Source: Psychromonas algarum
GTDB taxonomy: Bacteria; Pseudomonadota; Gammaproteobacteria; Enterobacterales; Psychromonadaceae
Direction of reading: 5' to 3'
DNA: 34,625 nt
Assembly: GCF_004376845.1 (NCBI RefSeq)
Contig: NZ_SNUW01000001.1
Coordinates: 1 to 34,625, forward strand
How positions within the stretch are numbered: the first letter of the stretch is position 1; each line of letters starts with the position of its first letter. The notes under the pieces were generated by a model that had not been told where the DNA came from, made no database searches, and saw nothing but the letters and a program-made list of their open reading frames with translations. Below are positions 14,856-23,907 of the stretch, one piece after another. The translations under genes were made by a program, and so were the position numbers.

Positions 14856-16193
14856 TTATTTTTTAATAAACAGCGCCATCGATTCCATATGCGCAGTCTG
14901 TGGAAACATATCAATAAGACCTAACTTTTTAAGTTGATAGCCTTGCTTTAATAATAATTCACTATCTCTTGCTAAAGTAACAGGATCACAGGAAACATAA
15001 ACAATATGCGTTGGCTTTTTACTGATCACAAATGACATACACTCAGCTGCACCAGCTCGTGCAGGATCAAGTAATACTTTATCAAAACACTGTTGCGCCC
15101 AATCAGCTGTTAAGGCATTTAAATCGCTTAAGTCAGCTTGTAAAAACTGTATATTATTTAAATGACAGAGTGCCGCATTCGTCGTGGCTCGATCCACCAT
15201 TTTTTGAATACCTTCCACACCTACAGCTTGTTTTACTCGTTTAGCAATTGGTAATGTGAAGTTTCCTAATCCACAGAACAGATCTAAGACCCTATCTGTA
15301 CTGGTTAGTTCAAGCCAATCAATTGCTTGTGCCACCATTTGTTCATTTACTTTGCCATTAACTTGTAAAAAATCATTAATATTAAATTCAAATTGGCAAT
15401 CTTGTTCTAGTAACGAATAAGTTAATTTATCCGCTTCAGTAAGGCAGGTAATTGATGTCGGGGTACTTTGTGCATAAAACTGTAATTGATGCGTCGATGA
15501 AAAGGCCGTTATTTGTTGTTTATCTTGTTCTGATAAAGGTGTCAAATGACGCAATAAAACGGCAACGCTATTATCAGCCTCTAATAATTCAACATGTCCT
15601 AGTGTCGCTTTACCCTGTAACAGGTTCAATAATGCTTTAAGTGGAGTAATTAATGCAGCTAATTTCGGTACTAACACAGGGCAAACTTTCTGATCAATAA
15701 GCTCACTACTGCTTGCTTGACGAAATCCCATTTGTACTTTTTTCGTTTTTTTATCAAACATCACACCTAAACGAGCACAACGGCGATATGCCCAAGGAGT
15801 TGACTTTAATGTCGGTTGTAATTGTACAGGTTTATATTTAGCGAAGCGTTCAAATAAAGTAAGTAAACCCTGTTGTTTAATTTCAAGTTGAACATTTTGT
15901 TCGACATGTTGTAAATGGCAACCTCCACATACTTGGTAATGTTCACAACTAGGTTGGATGCGTTGCTCACTTGTATCATGTATTTTTAGAATACGTGCTT
16001 TTTTATAGCGTTTTTTATCTTCTAAAATAGAGATATCAAGTGTTTCACCAACTAACGCACCTTCTACAAACACCGGCTTATTCTGATGAAATAACATACC
16101 TCGCCCTTGATGATCTAACTTATCGATCTGGCAATTTTTAATTATTTTATTATTTTGTTTATTTGTGCGCGATGCTTTAAAGAACTGAGCCAT
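14856..16193 (-). CDS. rlmD: 23S rRNA m5U1939 methyltransferase RlmD
   Basis: The 445-residue SAM-dependent enzyme methylates U1939 of 23S rRNA. It has an N-terminal TRAM domain (about 15-75). The 4Fe-4S cluster cysteines C83, C89, C92 (PSCEHYQVCGGC) and C171 are present. The Rossmann methyltransferase domain has DLFCGLGNFTLP at 304-315, LLDPARAGA at 374-382, and the catalytic Cys402 in YVSCDPVTLARD. The start at 16193 lacks a strong ribosome-binding site but gives a family-like N-terminus. It is divergent from barA and upstream of relA, an order also seen in E. coli relatives. Confidence 0.95.
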   Translation of the reverse strand: MAQFFKASRTNKQNNKIIKNCQIDKLDHQGRGMLFHQNKPVFVEGALVGETLDISILEDKKRYKKARILKIHDTSEQRIQPSCEHYQVCGGCHLQHVEQNVQLEIKQQGLLTLFERFAKYKPVQLQPTLKSTPWAYRRCARLGVMFDKKTKKVQMGFRQASSSELIDQKVCPVLVPKLAALITPLKALLNLLQGKATLGHVELLEADNSVAVLLRHLTPLSEQDKQQITAFSSTHQLQFYAQSTPTSITCLTEADKLTYSLLEQDCQFEFNINDFLQVNGKVNEQMVAQAIDWLELTSTDRVLDLFCGLGNFTLPIAKRVKQAVGVEGIQKMVDRATTNAALCHLNNIQFLQADLSDLNALTADWAQQCFDKVLLDPARAGAAECMSFVISKKPTHIVYVSCDPVTLARDSELLLKQGYQLKKLGLIDMFPQTAHMESMALFIKK

Positions 16194-16307
16194 AAATATT
16201 TCACAGATGATTAAGCTATGCCATGATAGCTATTAGGTTTATCGATATGCTATTGTCACATAAAATATAACAGCATTCATTACTCGATTTAAATTAGACT
16301 TTATCCT

Positions 16308-19088
16308 ATGACTAAATACGGCCTGCGCGCACAAGTTATTGCCTATACTATTTTACCAACCATTTTTATTGGTGGTATTTTAGCAGGCTATTTTTCATTT
16401 CACCGCTATCAGCAAGCAAATGAATTGTTGATTAATCGAGCCATCAATATTGCAGAACCTTTGGCAATTGCCAGTGAATATGGTATGCAAGATGAAACTA
16501 GGACGATTTTACGCAGGTTAATAGGTACCACACATAGGAAAAATAGCCCTATTATCAAAAGTATTGCTATTTTCACCGCTAATAATGACCTCTTTGTTAT
16601 CAGTAATTATCATCGGGATTACAAACAATTACGTTTATCTGATGATAAACCCATTCCAGACTTACCACAGGTTACCTTCTTAGATAAAACAATTGTTATT
16701 CACACACCTATTATTGATGAAACCAATTTTTTAGAGTATCAACTTTCATTTGATCAACCTCGTAAAATAATTGGCTATGTCGCATTAGAAATAAACCGAG
16801 ATGAAGTTGAATTACTTTTATATCGAGATGCTGCAGTTTCTCTTTTAGTTGTACTATTAGGCATTTTAGGCAGTTTATATTTAGCCTTTAAACAAGCAAA
16901 ACGTATCACTGCGCCAATTTCTGAAATGGCATCCGTTGTTGAAAAAATCAGTCTTGGGCGATTAAATTCACGTGTAGAAGGTGAATACACAGGTGAAATT
17001 AGTCTATTACAGCGTGGTATTAATGAGATGGCTGTAGCTATGTCTAAACACCATGAAGAGATGCAAGATAGTATTGATTTAGCAACCAGTGAATTAAGAG
17101 AAACATTGGACCAGATGGAAGTTCAAAACATTGAGCTAGATATTACTCGTAAAGAAGCGCAACAAGCGGCATCAGTAAAATCAGAATTTTTAGCTAACAT
17201 GAGTCATGAATTACGAACACCACTCAATGGTGTTATCGGTTTTGCAAGACAATTACTAAAAACACAAATGACCAATAACCAAGTAGATTATTTACAAACG
17301 ATTGAACGCTCAGCAGGCAATCTGCTTAACATCATTAATGATATTCTTGATTTTTCTAAATTAGAAGCAGGCAAGTTAGATCTTGAACATATCCCTTTTG
17401 ATATACGTGAATGTATAGATGAGACGATGCATTTATTGGCTCAAAGTGCACATGAGAAAAATATTGAATTAAGCATGATCGTAGGAACTGATGTACCACA
17501 GGAATTAGTTGGCGACTCAATGCGTTTACAACAGATCCTAACTAACCTAATTGGTAATGCGATTAAATTTACTGAACAAGGGAATATTGAAGTACAAATT
17601 CAACGTATTGAAAAAGAAGATACTCATAAAAACAACAATATTGGTCTTAAGTTTATTATTTCTGATACAGGCATTGGTATTTCAGAAAACCAACAAAAAC
17701 AATTGTTTGAAGCATTTGGACAGGCAGATAGTAGTATTACACGCCAATATGGTGGTACAGGTTTAGGCTTGGTTATCACACAAAAATTAGTACATGAAAT
17801 GAAAGGGACTATCGATCTTGTTTCAACACCTAATATTGGATCTACTTTTTGGTTTACCATTGAAGTTGAGAAAAATACACGTACACCATTAATTTCATTA
17901 CCTCTTGAAAGACTTTCTGGTCGAGTGGTTTTAGCCTATGAGTCAAATGAATATGCAGTAAGATCTTGTGCTCAGTTACTTAATCACTGGAACACAGATG
18001 TCACCATTACAGAAACAGAACTACAATGGACAAAAGCACTAAATCAACGTTATGACAGTATCGTTATTGGACACAGTAACAATACCAATATACGCCCATT
18101 ATTAAATCGTATTGAACAAGCTAAACCGCATACTGACAATATTATCGTACTGCTCAATTCCAGTGATCCAAGTGTATATGAACAATTAATGGATACAGGA
18201 ATTACTCATTGCTTAAGTAAACCAATTAATCATAAAAACTTTGCTAATGCACTCGTTTCAAATGAAACGACACCATCAAGACTACAGATTTCATTACCAT
18301 TGCAACGTAAGAATATTAACGTAATGGCTGTAGATGATAATCAAGCAAACTTAAAATTAATTTCAGCAATGTTAACTGATCGCGTTAATCGTGTAACTAC
18401 CTGTAAGAACGGGCAAGAAGCCGTAGAGCACGCGAAACAAGTTCCCTTTGATATCATTTTCATGGATATACAAATGCCTGTCTTAGATGGTGTAAGTGCT
18501 TGTGCGCAAATCAAAAAAGATTCTTTAAACCAAGAAAGCCCCATTATTGCCGTTACAGCCCATGTTTTACCTGGAGAAAAAGAGCAATTTTTACAAAAAG
18601 GGATGGATGACTGTTTAGCCAAGCCAATTGATGAACAAGCATTACAAGCTATCATTAATAAATGGGCGCCAAATGCAAAAATACTAGAGGTGTTACCGAC
18701 AACAAATATCGCCAATCACCCAGTAAAAAAAATAGAGACAAGCAACAACAAATCATTTGATTGGTCATTGGCATTAAAACAATCTGCAGGTAAAGCCGAT
18801 CTAGCAAAAGAAATGCTGCTTATGTTATTAAATGAGTTTAATGACATTCGAGATATTGCTAATAAAGTCATGCTAAATGAAGTTGCTAATGAACAATTAA
18901 CCCAAGTGATCCATAAGTTTCATGGAGGCTGTAGTTATAGTGGCGTACCTAAACTCAAAAACATAGCTGGTTTAATTGAGAAAGAGCTGAAACTTGGTGT
19001 GAGTGCAGAACTATTAGAGCCAGAATTATTAGAGCTATTAGATGAACTTGATAACGTAGAAGAAGAGGCGCAAGACTATTTAAGTTAA
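16308..19088 (+). CDS. barA: Hybrid sensor histidine kinase BarA
   Basis: A 926-residue inner-membrane tripartite kinase. In the family it phosphorylates UvrY/GacA, which activates small RNAs that titrate CsrA. Two transmembrane helices (about 11-30 and 177-193) enclose a periplasmic sensor. HAMP (195-247) follows, then the HisKA domain with phospho-acceptor His300 in SHELRTPLNG. The ATPase domain contains NAIKFT, DTGIGI and GGTGLGLVI. A segment at about 535-650 has a receiver-like end (CLSKPI) but no clear phospho-acceptor Asp, so it looks like a pseudo-receiver. The true receiver (669-787) has Asp720 in FMDIQMP, and the HPt domain has His872 in KFHGGCSYSG. No Shine-Dalgarno sequence is evident before ATG 16308. 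The barA/rlmD/relA neighbourhood supports the name. Confidence 0.94.
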   Translation: MTKYGLRAQVIAYTILPTIFIGGILAGYFSFHRYQQANELLINRAINIAEPLAIASEYGMQDETRTILRRLIGTTHRKNSPIIKSIAIFTANNDLFVISNYHRDYKQLRLSDDKPIPDLPQVTFLDKTIVIHTPIIDETNFLEYQLSFDQPRKIIGYVALEINRDEVELLLYRDAAVSLLVVLLGILGSLYLAFKQAKRITAPISEMASVVEKISLGRLNSRVEGEYTGEISLLQRGINEMAVAMSKHHEEMQDSIDLATSELRETLDQMEVQNIELDITRKEAQQAASVKSEFLANMSHELRTPLNGVIGFARQLLKTQMTNNQVDYLQTIERSAGNLLNIINDILDFSKLEAGKLDLEHIPFDIRECIDETMHLLAQSAHEKNIELSMIVGTDVPQELVGDSMRLQQILTNLIGNAIKFTEQGNIEVQIQRIEKEDTHKNNNIGLKFIISDTGIGISENQQKQLFEAFGQADSSITRQYGGTGLGLVITQKLVHEMKGTIDLVSTPNIGSTFWFTIEVEKNTRTPLISLPLERLSGRVVLAYESNEYAVRSCAQLLNHWNTDVTITETELQWTKALNQRYDSIVIGHSNNTNIRPLLNRIEQAKPHTDNIIVLLNSSDPSVYEQLMDTGITHCLSKPINHKNFANALVSNETTPSRLQISLPLQRKNINVMAVDDNQANLKLISAMLTDRVNRVTTCKNGQEAVEHAKQVPFDIIFMDIQMPVLDGVSACAQIKKDSLNQESPIIAVTAHVLPGEKEQFLQKGMDDCLAKPIDEQALQAIINKWAPNAKILEVLPTTNIANHPVKKIETSNNKSFDWSLALKQSAGKADLAKEMLLMLLNEFNDIRDIANKVMLNEVANEQLTQVIHKFHGGCSYSGVPKLKNIAGLIEKELKLGVSAELLEPELLELLDELDNVEEEAQDYLS

Positions 19089-19129
19089 GCTAAAAAATGC
19101 TTTATTTTTCATTGCGATTAAAACAATAA

Positions 19130-19154
19130 AAAGGCCTATAAAAAATAGGCCTTT
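19130..19154 (-). terminator. Intrinsic terminator between barA and the mscS-like gene
   Basis: A 10-bp stem (19130-19139 with 19145-19154, AAAGGCCTAT/ATAGGCCTTT) has a 5-base loop. The minus-strand side is followed by TTTTTATTGTTTT, a good terminator for the leftward channel gene ending at 19177. On the plus strand the T run is short, so it probably serves barA less well. Confidence 0.82.
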
Positions 19155-19176
19155 GATAAAAATACAACAAAAAATA

Positions 19177-20286
19177 TTACTTCATCATTTCTGTTTTATC
19201 TTCTAATTCATGATGCTCATGCCTATCAATATGTAATTGACGAGTAGGGAAAGCAAATTCTGCATCATTAGCAATCACAATGTCAGCCACCTTAAGTAGC
19301 ACATTCTGTTTAACCTCATGGAAATATATCCAGTCAGTTGTTTTTGTAAAAGTATAAATAAAGAAATCTAGAGATGAATTGTTAAAAAGATCAAAGTTCA
19401 CAATTAAAGTTTGTGATTGATCTATTTCGGGATGAGTTTCTAACATTGCCCTCACCTCTGTAATGATTTTTTCAACTTGTCTAATATCTTTATAACGCAA
19501 ACCGAATGTCTCTTTAATGCGTCGATTACTCATACGCGATGGGTTCTCCACTACAATATGCGTAAATAAACTATTAGGCACATAAATAGGACGCTTATCA
19601 AAAGTACGAATACGAGTAACACGCCAACCTATTGCCTCAACCGTACCTTCAATAGATTTATCTGGACTACGGATCCAATCCCCTACTTTAAAAGGTTTAT
19701 CCATATAAACCATAGTCGCACCAAATAGGTTAGATAACAGGTCTTTAGCAGCCATACCAACAATCAATCCCCCCATACCACCAAACGCTAATACACCTGA
19801 AATACTCACACCTAGGGTTTGGATAATTGATAAAGTAATAATGGTGATAATGGATAATTTAGCTAATTTTGCTAATGCAATAACTGTGGTTGTGTCTTTG
19901 GCATCTTCTTTAATATAGGTGTGTTCTGTTTTATAAACTAAGCGCCAGAAAACCCAACCAATTAACAATAAAATTGCGATCTTTTGGAATAAAGGTAAAT
20001 ACTCAGAAATAGCAAGTGATTCACTTTCAGCCACCACTTTTAATGCAATTGATCCCCCCATTAAAACAATAACCCAATTAATAGGCTTATTGACTCCGTA
20101 AAAGATAATATCGTCCCAAGCATTTTTAGTATTTAACGTCATTCTTTCTGTTCTTTTAGCAAAACAACGCCAAGTAAACTGCACAACTAAAGTAATAAAG
20201 ATAACAATTGAAAAGTGTACTGACCAATTACCAGCATGGATCGAAAGCAACCAGTCACCAACGTAAGATTCAAATTCTTCGAACAT
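19177..20286 (-). CDS. MscS-family mechanosensitive channel, YnaI-like
   Basis: A 369-residue inner-membrane channel with about five predicted transmembrane segments. The last is the pore helix region around GVLAFGGMGGLIVGMAAKD. The beta domain follows (KPFKVGDWIRS, EGTVEAIGWR, the VPNSLF block typical of MscS proteins), then a C-terminal domain ending FPTRQLHID, which resembles E. coli YnaI more than MscS itself. Such channels vent solutes during hypo-osmotic shock. AGGA lies a short distance before the ATG. Its neighbour at 20479 is a second MscS-family gene on the same strand, 192 bases upstream. The exact subfamily is inferred from length and motifs only. Confidence 0.85.
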   Translation of the reverse strand: MFEEFESYVGDWLLSIHAGNWSVHFSIVIFITLVVQFTWRCFAKRTERMTLNTKNAWDDIIFYGVNKPINWVIVLMGGSIALKVVAESESLAISEYLPLFQKIAILLLIGWVFWRLVYKTEHTYIKEDAKDTTTVIALAKLAKLSIITIITLSIIQTLGVSISGVLAFGGMGGLIVGMAAKDLLSNLFGATMVYMDKPFKVGDWIRSPDKSIEGTVEAIGWRVTRIRTFDKRPIYVPNSLFTHIVVENPSRMSNRRIKETFGLRYKDIRQVEKIITEVRAMLETHPEIDQSQTLIVNFDLFNNSSLDFFIYTFTKTTDWIYFHEVKQNVLLKVADIVIANDAEFAFPTRQLHIDRHEHHELEDKTEMMK

Positions 20287-20438
20287 ATAACTTCCTAGAA
20301 TAAAAAGGGATATTTTAAATAATCATACTCATAAAAGAAGCATGACACTAGTATGAAAGAGGAAATGCATACGACTGTTGTCATATGATTACAGATCTAC
20401 ATTTACGAATCAAAGGAACAAGAGTCCCCCCCTCTTTT

Positions 20439-20464
20439 AACCACTCAAAAATCATTGAGTGGTT
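20439..20464 (-). other. Perfect 10-bp stem-loop between the two channel genes, without a T run
   Basis: AACCACTCAA (20439-20448) pairs with TTGAGTGGTT (20455-20464) around a 6-base loop, 14 bases beyond the stop codon of the upstream mscS gene. On the minus strand it is followed by AAAAGAGGGGGGGAC rather than T residues. It is therefore not a standard intrinsic terminator; it could protect the 3' end or act with Rho. Confidence 0.6.
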
Positions 20465-20478
20465 ATATAGGTGACATT

Positions 20479-21342
20479 TTATTTTTTATGAATATCTAAC
20501 TGAGGATATGGAATATCTATTTGCGCAGCCTGTAAGGCATTTTTAATATTTTCAGTTAAAGCAAAACGTACTGGCCAATAATCAGCAGATTTAACCCAAG
20601 GACGCACTACAATGTTAATATTTGAATTTGATAGCTCAGCAACCCCTATTTGCAATTCAGGTTGTTTGAGTACCTTTTCATTCGCTAATACAACATCCTT
20701 AAGCACTTGCTTTGCTTGCATTAAATCAGATTGATAACTCACCCTTATAACTAGATCTATTCTACGTTCAGGTTTACGAGAATAATTAATTATCTTACCT
20801 TTCAAAATTGAAGAGTTAGGAACAACAATATGCTTATTATCAGGACTTTTTAATACGCTATTCAATAATAGAATTGATTCGACACTACCAGCAGTCCCAG
20901 AAACTTCAACATAATCACCTGATTTAAAAGGACGTAAAATAATTAATAAAATCCCAGAAGCAAAGTCAGATAGTGCCCCTTTTAATGCTAAACCTATTGC
21001 CAGAGCAGCTGCACTTAATACTGCAATAAATGAAGCCATTTGCACGCCAAGGTTAGTTAATGCAGCAATAAAAACAATTGAGATTAAAGCATAACGAGCC
21101 ATTGTAGATATAAAATCAACAATAGTTGCATCCAGTCCTTTTTTAAGTAGTGTCCGGTTAATTGAGCGAGAAATAAAACCTGTAATATAAATTCCTACAA
21201 TCAGAATTAATATTGCAGCAAATAAATTTGCAATATGGCTTAGTACTAATTCATGGTGCTCATTTACCCAATTTATGACAGGTGTAAAAAAGTGATGTTC
21301 TGACACTATTTGCCCCGTGCTTTCTTGATTTCCTGCAGACAT
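20479..21342 (-). CDS. mscS: Small-conductance mechanosensitive channel MscS
   Basis: The 287-residue protein aligns by eye over its whole length with E. coli MscS (286). It has three transmembrane helices (about 30-58, 70-90, 97-125), a pore-lining TM3 GVQMASFIAVL...GLALKGALS, the beta domain (RPFKSGDYVEVSG, TAGSVESI, VVPNSSI) and an alpha/beta vestibule ending PYPQLDIHKK. It opens under membrane tension on hypo-osmotic shock. In TM3 the positions of E. coli G101, G104 and Q112 appear to be Ser, Ala and Lys, while G108 and G113 are kept. GGAG is correctly placed before ATG 21342. It ends 192 bases before a second MscS-family gene; the pair may share a transcript. Confidence 0.93.
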   Translation of the reverse strand: MSAGNQESTGQIVSEHHFFTPVINWVNEHHELVLSHIANLFAAILILIVGIYITGFISRSINRTLLKKGLDATIVDFISTMARYALISIVFIAALTNLGVQMASFIAVLSAAALAIGLALKGALSDFASGILLIILRPFKSGDYVEVSGTAGSVESILLLNSVLKSPDNKHIVVPNSSILKGKIINYSRKPERRIDLVIRVSYQSDLMQAKQVLKDVVLANEKVLKQPELQIGVAELSNSNINIVVRPWVKSADYWPVRFALTENIKNALQAAQIDIPYPQLDIHKK

Positions 21343-21396
21343 TTCAACTCCTAATATGCCGACCTATGGCGAATATAAATAAGGTTAATATTAATA

Positions 21397-21558
21397 AGAC
21401 TAATCACAATAAATAACTGATCTATTTTACTGGTTAAAACAACTCACTTCTTTATTATAAATTTCGTAAATGGAACAACCATTTATCTCAATTTTCACCT
21501 CGAATTGAATTGTTTTTTCTGCGCAAAACTTAGATCAAATACTTAATGTAATTGGTAT
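21397..21558 (-). repeat. Enlarged copy of the ATACCAAT intergenic element (copy 3)
   Basis: The left end (about 21399-21440) matches the reverse complement of the hairpin end of copy 2: AATCACAATAAATAACTGATC, then TATTTTACTGGTTAAAA. The right end (about 21509-21558) matches the reverse complement of the other end: TTTTTTCTGCGCAAAAC, TTAGATC, TTAATG, and ATTGGTAT. The two ends are about 60 bases further apart than in copy 2. The core AACAACTCACTTCTTTATT (21439-21457) is identical to that of copy 2 but lies in the opposite orientation relative to the ends. The extra internal DNA shows no coding potential. Confidence 0.8.
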
Positions 21559-21584
21559 AACATATTATGCATAAATTAATAGCA

Positions 21585-21618
21585 AAAAGGCCACTTAGAT
21601 TTAACTAAGTGGCCTTTT
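21585..21618 (-). terminator. Intrinsic terminator after obgE
   Basis: A perfect 14-bp stem (21585-21598 with 21605-21618, AAAAGGCCACTTAG and its complement) with a 6-base loop. The minus-strand transcript ends in CCTTTTTGC. It lies about 40 bases past the obgE stop. Confidence 0.9.
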
Positions 21619-21657
21619 ATTTGACTGCGAATTACTTATTTAACATAGCGAAGATGA

Positions 21658-22866
<1,209 letters not shown>

Positions 22867-22872
22867 TTATAC

Positions 22873-22919
22873 CTATTTCTATTGATCATAGATCACATTT
22901 TTTATTTCAATAGAAATAG
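22873..22919. repeat. Perfect 13-bp inverted repeat upstream of obgE
   Basis: CTATTTCTATTGA (22873-22885) and TCAATAGAAATAG (22907-22919) are exact reverse complements around a 21-base spacer. It lies between the rpmA terminator and the obgE start. With no T run after it on either strand it is not a terminator. It could be an operator, or a leader hairpin if obgE transcription starts upstream of it. Confidence 0.7.
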
Positions 22920-22928
22920 ATAGGTAAA

Positions 22929-22952
22929 AAAAAACCTCGCATTTGCGAGGCT
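22929..22952 (-). terminator. Intrinsic terminator after rpmA
   Basis: On the minus strand GCCTCGC-AAAT-GCGAGG (arms 22935-22940 and 22945-22950 at the core) is followed by a run of nine T residues. It lies about 27 bases past the rpmA stop. Some read-through into obgE is usual in this operon. Confidence 0.92.
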
Positions 22953-22976
22953 TTTTAAATTTTGCTTCGAAATAAA

Positions 22977-23234
22977 TTATTCAGCAACAATGCTCACGAA
23001 TGAACGTAGAGGCATGCCTTTCTTTTCGAATTTTACAGTACCAGTCGCTTTAGCGAATAGTGTGTGGTCTTTACCTAAGCCAACATTTAGACCAGCGTGG
23101 AATTTAGTACCACGTTGACGAACTAAAATGTTACCAGCTAAAACAGATTCGCCACCAAAACGTTTAACACCTAAGCGTTTACTTTCTGAATCACGACCGT
23201 TATTAGTACTACCACCAGCTTTTTTATGTGCCAT
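22977..23234 (-). CDS. rpmA: 50S ribosomal protein bL27
   Basis: The 85-residue protein's N-terminus reaches the peptidyl transferase centre. It begins [20 protein letters not shown], the conserved L27 start with no removable N-terminal extension of the Firmicutes type, and contains LGVKRFGGE and [10 protein letters not shown]. Length equals that of E. coli. It lies 16 bases downstream of rplU, clearly co-transcribed, and is followed by a strong terminator. Confidence 0.98.
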   Translation of the reverse strand: MAHKKAGGSTNNGRDSESKRLGVKRFGGESVLAGNILVRQRGTKFHAGLNVGLGKDHTLFAKATGTVKFEKKGMPLRSFVSIVAE

Positions 23235-23250
23235 TTTTAATAACTCCTAA

Positions 23251-23562
23251 TTAAGCGTTAATCGCAGTAATTTTAATTTCTGTAAACCACTGGCGGTGAC
23301 CAGCTTGCTTACGCGAATGTTTACGACGGCGGAACTTAACGATTTTAACTTTTTTGCCACGACCGTGAGCTACTACTTCTGCAGTAACTTTACTACCTTC
23401 AACGTATGGAACACCAACTTTAACGTCTTCAGCACTTGCTACTAATAGAACTTTATCAAATTCTACAGTTGCACCAGCTTCAACATCAAGTTTTTCCAAA
23501 CGAAGAGTTTGTTCAACAGCAACACGGTGTTGCTTGCCACCACTCTGGATAACAGCGTACAT
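23251..23562 (-). CDS. rplU: 50S ribosomal protein bL21
   Basis: The 103-residue 23S rRNA-binding protein has the typical start [14 protein letters not shown] and the C-terminal [16 protein letters not shown] basic block. Length equals that of E. coli. CGGAG lies 8 bases before the ATG. It is first in the rplU-rpmA unit, driven by the promoter at 23647-23675, and divergent from ispB, the standard gammaproteobacterial arrangement. Confidence 0.98.
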   Translation of the reverse strand: MYAVIQSGGKQHRVAVEQTLRLEKLDVEAGATVEFDKVLLVASAEDVKVGVPYVEGSKVTAEVVAHGRGKKVKIVKFRRRKHSRKQAGHRQWFTEIKITAINA

Positions 23563-23646
23563 GTTTCTTACTCCGTTCAGGCATCTCGTGTTGTTTTATT
23601 TCAAACAGAACATCGAGAGCGCACTAATTAATCACAATGGTGGCGG

Positions 23647-23675
23647 ATTCTACAGAGACATTGTCACTTTGGCAA
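23647..23675 (-). promoter_or_regulatory. Sigma70 promoter of rplU-rpmA
   Basis: On the minus strand, TTGCCA (23675-23670) and TAGAAT (23652-23647) are separated by 17 bases and followed by the GC-rich CCGCC, as in growth-rate-controlled promoters. The predicted start near 23640 gives a leader of about 80 bases before rplU. Confidence 0.78.
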
Positions 23676-23837
23676 TGAGTTTTGGAGAAAATATTACAAT
23701 TATCTTAATGGTTTATTTTACAACCAATAAAAAAAATAATTAAAATAAAATAAAGCATTTAAAATCAATAAAATAACGAAAAACAACTGCAACTATTCAT
23801 AAATTAAATTTAAGGCATTGTTAATCTTTATCGGGTG

Positions 23838-23866
23838 TTGAGATATGTCACATAAACAGCAATAAT
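23838..23866 (+). promoter_or_regulatory. Probable sigma70 promoter of ispB
   Basis: TTGAGA (23838-23843) and AATAAT (23861-23866) are 17 bases apart, each one or two mismatches from consensus. The start would be about 35 bases before the ispB ATG. The rplU/ispB divergent region is 345 bases (23563-23907). Apart from the two promoters and A/T-rich DNA at 23720-23780, I see nothing else in it. Confidence 0.6.
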
Positions 23867-23907
23867 AGGCGCATCATTTTTAGGGCATCCGATGGGAATT
23901 TTCAATC

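Larger units (their letters stand above)
21343..21657. other. Intergenic region upstream of mscS and downstream of obgE
   Basis: No gene was seen. Most of the region is occupied by copy 3 of the intergenic repeat (21397-21558) and the obgE terminator (21585-21618). The mscS promoter must lie at or beside the left end of the repeat, because only about 50 bases separate the repeat from the mscS start; no strong -35/-10 pair was identified. Confidence 0.7.
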
